Below, piece by piece: positions 1 to 4,191 of a stretch of 6,040 bases of DNA. The stretch is from the NCBI GenBank assembly GCA_031178305.1, contig JAPSJG010000254.1, positions 1-6,040 of the forward strand, in the 5' to 3' direction. Both the position numbers and the translations under genes were made by a program. Under the pieces are notes generated by a model. The model saw only the letters and a list, made by a program, of their open reading frames with translations, did no database searches and was not told the origin of the DNA. Position 1 is the first letter of the stretch; every line of letters begins with the position of its first letter. The stretch is from Sinorhizobium sp. GTDB taxonomy: Bacteria > Pseudomonadota > Alphaproteobacteria > Rhizobiales > Rhizobiaceae.

Positions 1-37
1 GTCGGGCGATCCGGGGTTGTCATGCGACGGACGACTC

Positions 38-152
38 CTACAGCGCCGCGCGTCTTATCAGACCCGCAAAGGTCGCTGTAGCACTTTGAATTGCTGCATG
101 TCTTTGTCCTTAAATCGAGGTCGATTAGAGGTCGATTCAAGGAGACATGCAG
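38..152. repeat. Rhizobial double-palindrome intergenic repeat (RIME-like)
   Basis: Two palindromes lie side by side. The first (38-81) has a perfect 8-bp outer stem, CTACAGCG (38-45) with CGCTGTAG (74-81), and an inner 8-bp stem with one mismatch (48-55 with 60-67) closed by a 4-base loop. The second pairs 94-118 with 132-152: ten perfect outer pairs (CTGCATGTCT with AGACATGCAG), a 4-base bulge, then 11 pairs with one mismatch. Its centre holds a 10-bp direct repeat, GAGGTCGATT, at 117-126 and 128-137. From memory, near-identical strings are very common between genes in Rhizobium and Sinorhizobium, and the two-palindrome layout matches what is described for RIME elements; I could not check copy number. 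The right end lies 9 bp past the stop of the minus-strand lipoprotein gene, so it may also act as its transcription end, though no clear U-tract is seen. Confidence 0.65.
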
Positions 153-161
153 ACCGACTGC

Positions 162-707
162 CTACCGGCATTCCCCCCGATGGACGATTTCGAAGCCGTC
201 CGCGCGTGCTTCGCAGGCGTTCGGGAACGTCCTGAGACGGCCGCCGCGCTCGCCGCAGACGGGAGCGAATTCCTGCGTGCAGAATTGCGGCGGCGAAGGC
301 AGGTCGTCATAGCGCCGGCATTCGCCTCGCGCTACGACCCGGAAGCCCTCCGAGCGCGCAATGCAGGCATTCGCGAAGGTCTGCCTGCGGCCGCGACGCT
401 CGCCGCAGACGGGCGCGAACTCGCGTGTGCAGGCCTCCTGCGGCGGCGGGAGAAAGTCGGGACGGCACTCGCCGCGGTGAACCACCCGGAAGCCGTCGGC
501 GCGGGCGTGGCATGCATTGGGGAAGGTCCGCAGGCGATTACCGCGTTGGCCGCAGACGGGCGCGTATTCCATCGTGCAGATCTGGGGGCCTGACGACGCG
601 ATCGGCCTTGGGCGCGGCTCGTCGACCACCACGGTGCAGGCCGAAAGGAAGCCGAGCGCCATCGGCAACAAGGCATTCCGCCAGCCCATCGACTTTCGAA
701 ATGACAT
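162..707 (-). CDS. Lipoprotein with three Kazal-like serine protease inhibitor repeats
   Basis: This encodes a 181-residue secreted lipoprotein, predicted to inhibit serine proteases at the cell envelope. The N-terminus is a lipoprotein signal peptide: basic residues, a hydrophobic stretch (12-20) and lipobox LSAC with Cys24 as the lipidated residue. Position +2 is Thr, not Asp, so outer-membrane sorting is expected by the E. coli rule. Three Kazal-like repeats follow at residues 44-81, 93-130 and 143-180, joined by short Pro-rich linkers. Each has exactly four cysteines with spacing C-X7-C-X13-C-X14-C and the start C-T-x-E-(Y/F)-A-P-V-C, like the reactive loop of ovomucoid domains, plus the conserved Asn just before the third Cys (N64, N113, N163). 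The start ATG has GGGAG (714-718) 6 nt upstream; the stop is TAG. Targets are unknown: a host, predator or own protease are all possible. Family assignment is firm; inhibitory activity is inferred. Confidence 0.88.
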   Translation of the reverse strand: MSFRKSMGWRNALLPMALGFLSACTVVVDEPRPRPIASSGPQICTMEYAPVCGQRGNRLRTFPNACHARADGFRVVHRGECRPDFLPPPQEACTREFAPVCGERRGRRQTFANACIARSEGFRVVARGECRRYDDLPSPPQFCTQEFAPVCGERGGRLRTFPNACEARADGFEIVHRGECR

Positions 708-758
708 TGGATGCTCCCTTTTGAGCGCGGATGAAGTGGGCGGCGCAGCCGTCGCTTC

Positions 759-787
759 ATTTCACCCTTGGAAGGGCGCCGCGTCAA
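759..787 (-). promoter_or_regulatory. Candidate promoter of the Kazal lipoprotein gene
   Basis: Read on the minus strand, TTGACG (782-787) is followed after exactly 17 bp by TGAAAT (759-764). This fits a housekeeping sigma promoter: five of six matches at -35 and four of six at -10. It would start transcription near position 752, giving a leader of about 45 nt that contains the GGGAG ribosome binding site. The spacer contains a small dyad (765-769 with 772-776), which may be chance. It lies downstream of the chemoreceptor terminator, which fits an independent transcription unit. Confidence 0.4.
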
Positions 788-840
788 CCAGAGAGTATTG
801 ACCGATCCGATGCAGCTACTGATATACAAGTCCGCTACGC

Positions 841-871
841 AGAAAGGCCCACCTTCTTTCGAAGGCGGGCC
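841..871 (-). terminator. Rho-independent terminator of the chemoreceptor gene
   Basis: On the minus strand, positions 871 down to 861 pair with 856 down to 846 to form an 11-bp GC-rich stem. The single imperfect position is a G-U wobble, which occurs only in the minus-strand transcript. The loop is GAAA, a stable GNRA tetraloop, and the stem is followed by UUUCU (845-841). It starts 22 bp after the chemoreceptor stop codon. On the plus strand the wobble becomes an A-C mismatch and no U-tract follows, so it is directional. Confidence 0.85.
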
Positions 872-893
872 ATTCCAAATCCATCGCTTGACC

Positions 894-2711
894 TCAGGCT
901 GCGCGTCCGTAAACGGCCTTGCCGGCCTGTTCCCGCAGGCGGAAGCGTTGCAACAGCGACTTCAGCTCGCGGCTTTCCTGCGCCAGCATCTGGCTTGCCG
1001 CGGTGGTCTCCTCGACCATAGCCGCATTCTGCTGCGTCATCTGGTCCATGCTGTTGACGGCCGTGTTGACCTCGTGCAGGCCGGTTGCCTGTTCCCGGGC
1101 AGCGGTGGCAATCGAGGCAACCTGCTCGTTCACCCGGTTGACCAGTGTTTCGATCTCCGTCAGCGCGTCGCCGGTCGAGCGGACGAGTTCCACGCCTGCG
1201 CCAACCTCGTTGACCGAGGCGCGGATCAACTCCTTGATCTCCTTGGCGGCCCCGGCCGAACGCTGGGCGAGCTCGCGCACTTCCTGGGCGACGACGGCAA
1301 AGCCGCGACCCGCCTCGCCCGCCCGCGCCGCCTCGACGCCGGCATTGAGGGCGAGCAGGTTCGTCTGGAAGGCGATCTCGTCGATAACGCCGATGATCTG
1401 GCTGATGCGGTTGGAAGAGCTCTCGATCCGCCCCATCGCATCGATCGCATTGCGGACGATGCCGCCGGATTTCGCCGCACTGGCCTTCGTCTCGTTCACC
1501 ATGTCACGGGCCTCGGTCGCCCGGTCGGAAGCGTGGCGGACGGTCGAGGTGATCTCGTCGAGCGCTGCCGCGGTTTCCTCCAGGGCCGCCGCTTGCTGCT
1601 CCGTGCGCCGCGCCAGATTGCTCGCAGCTTCCGAAATGTCGCCGGCGCTGCCGTAGACGATCTCGGTCGAGTGCGAGATGGAGCCGATGACGTCGCGAAG
1701 CGCTGCGACGGCGGTATTGAAGTCGTTCTTCAGCTTGCCGTATTCCGGCGCGATGCGCTCGATCTCCGCGGTGAGATCGCCGCTCGCCAGCCGCTCCAGC
1801 GCCGCCCCGATCGTCTCCATCGCGTCCGCCTGGGAAGCCGCCGTCGCGCGCTGGCGCTCCTCATTGCCGCGCCGTTCGCTGTCCAGGCGGTCCTGCTGCT
1901 CCGCTTCGCGCGAACGCAGCTCGAACCGCTCCTTCACCGAGTCACGCAGTTCGACGAGCGCCTTCGCCATCTGCCCGATCTCGTCGCCGCGATCGGTCTC
2001 CGGAATCTCGGCGGAAACGTCCTCGTCGGCGATCGCCCGCATCGAGGTTTTCAGCTTGTCGACCGGACGCACGACGGTGCGCACGATTGCCACTGCCGCG
2101 GCGACGGTCACCAGTCCGGCCGCGGCAAGAAGCGCGATCACCTCCATGACTCCGCTACGGAACATTGCCGCAAGGTCGTCGGCATAGACGCCGGTGCCGA
2201 CCAACCAGCCCCAGGGCTTAAAGCCGGCCACATGCGAATATTTCAGCACCGGCTCGTCGGCGCCGGGCTTCGGCCAGTGGTAATCGACGAAGCCCTTGCC
2301 CTGGGCCTCGACCGTCTTCACGAATTCGACGAACAGGAACTTACCGTTGGGGTCCTTGTTCTGGGAGAGATCCTTGCCATCCAGTTCCGGTTTGATCGGA
2401 TGCATCACCATCGTCGGATGCATGTCGTTGACCCAGAAATAGCCGCTGTCCTGGTAGCGCATCGCCTTGATTGCCTCGAGCGCTCGCCGCTGCGCCTCCT
2501 CCCGCGACAGCGTCCCCGCGACCTCCTGCTTATGGTAGGAGTCGAAAACGGCGATCGCATTGTCGTTCATCGCCGCAAGCATCGCCTTGCGCTCGGCCAC
2601 CAGCTGCTTGTGGGCCTCGAACAGGCCAAAGACCAGAGCGGCCGCCATGGCGAGCAGCGCAATGGCCACAAGCGCATAGAGCCGCGCGGCAATCGAAAAT
2701 CTCTTCATCAT
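894..2711 (-). CDS. Methyl-accepting chemotaxis protein with sCache sensor domain
   Basis: This is a 605-residue transmembrane chemoreceptor that signals through CheW and CheA to the flagellar motor. Order of parts: TM1 (about 8-30); a periplasmic sCache_2-type domain (about 35-180) with family motifs YFWVND (91-96), MVMHPIKPELDGKDL (101-115), DYHWPKPG (143-150) and PWGWLVGTGVY (166-176); TM2 (about 188-210); HAMP (about 211-263); a linker helix; a second HAMP-like unit (about 305-345); and a cytoplasmic signalling hairpin whose tip (444-470) contains DEIAFQTNLLALNAGVEAAR. Adaptation sites are likely in the EQQAAALEET segment (371-380). There is no C-terminal NWETF-type CheR/CheB tether. The frame stays open 90 codons upstream, but GGAGG at 2714-2718 and the typical Lys/Arg plus hydrophobic N-terminus place the start at the tandem ATGs (2711 or 2708). 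Ligand unknown; related rhizobial sCache receptors bind short carboxylates, so that is a guess. Confidence 0.95.
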   Translation of the reverse strand: MMKRFSIAARLYALVAIALLAMAAALVFGLFEAHKQLVAERKAMLAAMNDNAIAVFDSYHKQEVAGTLSREEAQRRALEAIKAMRYQDSGYFWVNDMHPTMVMHPIKPELDGKDLSQNKDPNGKFLFVEFVKTVEAQGKGFVDYHWPKPGADEPVLKYSHVAGFKPWGWLVGTGVYADDLAAMFRSGVMEVIALLAAAGLVTVAAAVAIVRTVVRPVDKLKTSMRAIADEDVSAEIPETDRGDEIGQMAKALVELRDSVKERFELRSREAEQQDRLDSERRGNEERQRATAASQADAMETIGAALERLASGDLTAEIERIAPEYGKLKNDFNTAVAALRDVIGSISHSTEIVYGSAGDISEAASNLARRTEQQAAALEETAAALDEITSTVRHASDRATEARDMVNETKASAAKSGGIVRNAIDAMGRIESSSNRISQIIGVIDEIAFQTNLLALNAGVEAARAGEAGRGFAVVAQEVRELAQRSAGAAKEIKELIRASVNEVGAGVELVRSTGDALTEIETLVNRVNEQVASIATAAREQATGLHEVNTAVNSMDQMTQQNAAMVEETTAASQMLAQESRELKSLLQRFRLREQAGKAVYGRAA

Positions 2712-2713
2712 TG

Positions 2714-2718
2714 CCTCC
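2714..2718 (-). promoter_or_regulatory. Ribosome binding site deciding the chemoreceptor start
   Basis: GGAGG on the minus strand lies 2 nt before the first ATG (2709-2711) and 5 nt before the second, adjacent ATG (2706-2708). The second ATG has the better spacing, so the protein may be 604 rather than 605 residues. Either choice excludes the 90-codon upstream extension, which looks like non-coding sequence. Confidence 0.8.
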
Positions 2719-2746
2719 AAACGAGAATGTTCCCCACTACCGCGCC

Positions 2747-2766
2747 GTGCGTCCCTCCGGACGCAC
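2747..2766. repeat. Perfect palindrome in the chemoreceptor leader
   Basis: GTGCGTCC (2747-2754) and GGACGCAC (2759-2766) are exact inverted repeats around a 4-base centre. The right end, read from the gene, lies 35 nt upstream of the chemoreceptor start. No U-tract follows on either strand, so it is not an intrinsic terminator. It could be a leader-RNA hairpin (the loop would read GGAG on the minus strand) or an operator. Confidence 0.5.
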
Positions 2767-3017
2767 AAAGGACACTGCAGCCCCATGAAGTTGCGCATCG
2801 TGCTTTCCGATACCGGGCCGGATTTCGGGCCGGTGCGCCAAGAGCCTGCAGAATAGAGGGTGGTATTTGCAAAGTTCCTAACAGGCACTCCTAAAATCTG
2901 AGGGGGCGCGAGAATGTCCTTCTCCCCAAAGATCGTCCCGCGCAGCCGGGCTGCAGCGCCTCTTCCGCGAAGGTCTGCCATGCGCTAAACCTTTGAGGAA
3001 AACACGGAGAAGATCGC

Positions 3018-3404
3018 ATGAGCGCAGTGATCAGGCCGAACGGCGAGCTAACGTTGCGGACGCTGGCGATGCCCGGCGATGCCAATGCCGCCGGGGACAT
3101 CTTCGGCGGCTGGGTGATGGCGCAGATGGACCTTTCCTGTGGCATCCGCGCCGCCGAACGCGCCCGCGGCCGTGTCGTCACAGCTGCCGTCAAGGAAATG
3201 GCCTTCGCCCTGCCGGTGAAGATCGGCGACACGCTCTGCGTCTATACGGATGTCGTCACGGTCGGCCGCACTTCGATGACGCTCAAGGTCGAGGCTTGGG
3301 CGCAACGCTATCTCTCGCATGTGATGGAGAAAGTCACCGACGCCATCTTCGTCATGGTGGCGCTGGATGCGAGCGGCAAACCGACGCCGGTTCCGGAGGA
3401 ATAG
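3018..3404 (+). CDS. yciA: YciA-family acyl-CoA thioesterase (hotdog fold)
   Basis: This is a 128-residue cytoplasmic enzyme that hydrolyses acyl-CoA thioesters to free acid and CoA. The sequence follows E. coli YciA and Haemophilus HI0827 closely as I recall them: LTLRTLAMPGDANAAGDIFGGW at the N-terminus (residues 11-32, given here in outline: RTLAMP at 14-19, GDIFGGW at 26-32), then QMD at 36-38. Asp38 corresponds to the catalytic Asp44 of HI0827, and Asn23 to the conserved Asn of the active-site loop. GRVVTAAVKEMAF (51-63), PVKIGDTL (65-72) and the FVMVALDASGKP segment (110-121) also align. Length is near the family's usual 130 or so. The start ATG has GGAGA (3006-3010) 7 nt upstream. It is monocistronic: divergent from the chemoreceptor and convergent with the next gene. 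Family members prefer varied medium to long acyl-CoAs, so the in vivo substrate is open. Confidence 0.93.
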   Translation: MSAVIRPNGELTLRTLAMPGDANAAGDIFGGWVMAQMDLSCGIRAAERARGRVVTAAVKEMAFALPVKIGDTLCVYTDVVTVGRTSMTLKVEAWAQRYLSHVMEKVTDAIFVMVALDASGKPTPVPEE

Positions 3405-3412
3405 CGTCCGGG

Positions 3413-3450
3413 TCGTCGTGGGACTGCCCTCCACGGGATCGTCGTGGGAC
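3413..3450. repeat. 12-bp direct repeat after the thioesterase gene
   Basis: TCGTCGTGGGAC occurs exactly at 3413-3424 and 3439-3450, a 26-bp period, starting 8 bp after the thioesterase stop codon. The outer ends also form a short inverted repeat (GGGTC at 3410-3414 with GACCC at 3448-3452). It abuts the palindromic element to its right and may be a remnant of a local duplication. Confidence 0.6.
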
Positions 3451-3575
3451 CCTCACCCTAACCCTCTTCCCGCAAGCGGGGCGAGGGCGGTTGGAGTTCG
3501 CCGCTTGCCCCCCTCAATGGGGCTGGAGCGCCCCGCAAGCGGGGAGAAGGCGTTCGGCAGGGCGGATTAGGGGCA
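3451..3575. repeat. Palindromic intergenic repeat between convergent genes
   Basis: This segment contains several stems. One is 3462-3487, an 11-bp stem with one mismatch and one G-U pair around the CAAG loop. A second is CCCCGC/GCGGGG at 3531-3536 and 3539-3544. A third is the exact long-range inverted repeat CCGCTTGC (3501-3508) with GCAAGCGG (3535-3542), and a fourth is GCCCC (3507-3511) with GGGGC (3519-3523). CCCTAA (3456-3461) and TTAGGG (3567-3572) are inverted near the ends. From memory, CCGCAAGCGGGG-type hairpins of this kind are abundant intergenic repeats in rhizobial genomes. None is followed by a U-tract, so it is not a classical terminator, but its place between convergent genes suggests it blocks or protects both transcript ends. 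Confidence 0.6.
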
Positions 3576-3587
3576 ATTCCGCAGCAC

Positions 3588-3941
3588 TCACCCCTTGAAA
3601 ATGAAGGACGCCCCCGCCGCGATCAGCGCGAAGCCGATGAGCTGGTTCCAGCCGATCGGCTCCTTCAGCCAAAAGATCGAGAAGATGACGAAGATGGTGA
3701 GCGTGATCACTTCCTGCATCGTCTTCAGCTGTGCCGCCGAATAAACCGAATGGCCGATGCGGTTTGCCGGCACGGCCAGCCAATATTCGAAGAACGCGAT
3801 GCCCCAGCTGGCGACGATGACGATGTAGAGCGGCGAGTGGGTGAACTTCAGGTGTCCATACCAGGCGAAGGTCATGAACACGTTGGATGCAAGCAGCAAC
3901 AGCACCGGCCAGACATAGGCGGCATTAATGGCGATGGGCAT
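3588..3941 (-). CDS. DUF486 / DMT-like small integral membrane protein
   Basis: This is a 117-residue inner-membrane protein with four predicted transmembrane segments (about 9-28, 37-56, 77-93 and 97-116). It matches the DUF486 family, often named DMT family protein, by the strings LLASNVFMTFAWYGHLKF (16-33), SWGIAFFEYWLAVPANRIG (45-63), SAAQLKTMQEVITL (68-81) and GFALIAAGASFIF (103-115). The pattern LKEP before the last helix recalls half-sized drug/metabolite transporters, but no substrate is known, so I give no function. The frame opens 21 codons further upstream; I chose the ATG at 3939-3941 because homologues begin near the first helix and GAGGA lies at 3946-3950, 4 nt before it. The gene is convergent with the thioesterase and divergent from uvrB, so it is probably transcribed alone. 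Confidence 0.88.
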   Translation of the reverse strand: MPIAINAAYVWPVLLLLASNVFMTFAWYGHLKFTHSPLYIVIVASWGIAFFEYWLAVPANRIGHSVYSAAQLKTMQEVITLTIFVIFSIFWLKEPIGWNQLIGFALIAAGASFIFKG

Positions 3942-4042
3942 GGAATCCTCGGGAGGAAGCGAATCAACATCGAAGACGATGCCGAGCGGCAACAACGGCG
4001 GCAAGGGACTTCATGGCCCCACCCCTCAGCCCTTATTCCTTT

Positions 4043-4061
4043 GCTCGTCACAGGAACGAGC
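4043..4061. repeat. Inverted repeat between DUF486 gene and uvrB
   Basis: GCTCGT (4043-4048) and ACGAGC (4056-4061) form a perfect 6-bp stem with a 7-base loop, midway between the two divergent genes. No U-tract follows on either strand. It may be an operator or chance; nothing more can be said from the sequence. Confidence 0.35.
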
Positions 4062-4090
4062 GGATTCAGGGAAGGGCTCGCCAGCCCGGG

Positions 4091-4115
4091 TCCCGCAGTA
4101 GCCAGTAGCGCGGGA
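4091..4115. repeat. Tandem 7-bp duplication inside a small stem
   Basis: CAGTAGC occurs twice in tandem (4096-4102 and 4103-4109). The pair is enclosed by TCCCGC (4091-4096) and GCGGGA (4110-4115), which could pair as a 6-bp stem. It lies about 80 bp upstream of uvrB, just before a 45-base tract (4120-4164) that is 40/45 pyrimidine on the plus strand. Confidence 0.5.
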
Positions 4116-4154
4116 AAAACCACCTCCCTCGTTTCCCTTTTGTACTCATTCCCC

Positions 4155-4183
4155 CTTCCCTTTCGAGCGGAGTCTCTCCATAT
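4155..4183 (+). promoter_or_regulatory. Candidate uvrB promoter, placed for a leaderless mRNA
   Basis: CTTCCC (4155-4160), a 17-bp spacer and CCATAT (4178-4183) match the Sinorhizobium housekeeping consensus CTTGAC-N17-CTATAT at four and five of six positions. Initiation 6 to 8 nt downstream would fall at about 4190-4192, on or next to the A of the uvrB ATG. No Shine-Dalgarno sequence stands at a usable distance; the nearest GGAG (4169-4172) ends 19 nt before the ATG. The two facts fit each other, but the promoter match is modest. Confidence 0.35.
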
Positions 4184-4191
4184 TCCCCGCC

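Larger units (their letters stand above)
2712..3017. other. Divergent intergenic region between chemoreceptor and thioesterase genes
   Basis: This 306-bp stretch has no convincing gene. It must carry the promoters for both neighbours. Seen in it: a perfect 8-bp palindrome with a 4-base loop (2747-2766); an 8-bp direct repeat CGGGCCGG (2814-2821 and 2826-2833); the palindrome TTTGCAAA (2866-2873); a direct repeat TCCTAA separated by 7 bp (2876-2881 and 2889-2894); and a small GCAGC/GCTGC hairpin (2942-2954). A weak plus-strand promoter match for the thioesterase is CTTCCG (2962-2967), 17 bp, CTAAAC (2985-2990), only a partial match to the rhizobial CTTGAC-N17-CTATAT consensus. I found no convincing promoter for the chemoreceptor. 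Confidence 0.5.

Noticed and set aside
147..593. 148-codon plus-strand frame opposite the Kazal gene
   Set aside because: Its internal repetition only mirrors the three Kazal repeats of the opposite strand. The Cys pattern, lipobox and ribosome site support the minus-strand gene.
731..760. Inverted repeat ATGAAG/CTTCAT near the Kazal promoter
   Set aside because: The stem is only 6 bp with a long centre, and the predicted transcription start near 752 would cut it, so a leader-RNA role is unlikely.
768..2894. 708-codon open frame on the plus strand
   Set aside because: It lies antisense to the chemoreceptor along its whole length. The minus strand encodes an unmistakable chemoreceptor with all domains in order, a ribosome site and a terminator, whereas this product is rich in Arg, Leu, His and Asp with no recognisable domain. 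Long antisense frames are usual in GC-rich genes.
2712..2981. 90-codon upstream extension of the chemoreceptor frame
   Set aside because: Its translation has no family similarity and would place hydrophilic sequence before a canonical TM1. The GGAGG at 2714-2718 directly precedes the tandem ATGs used by receptors of this type.
2993..3598. 201-codon plus-strand frame overlapping the thioesterase
   Set aside because: It is another frame over a gene with clear YciA motifs and runs on into the palindromic repeat; the product is Arg-rich with no family match.
3942..4004. 21-codon upstream extension of the DUF486 protein
   Set aside because: It would add a short non-hydrophobic lead not seen in the family as I know it, and the ATG at 3939-3941 has GAGGA just upstream.
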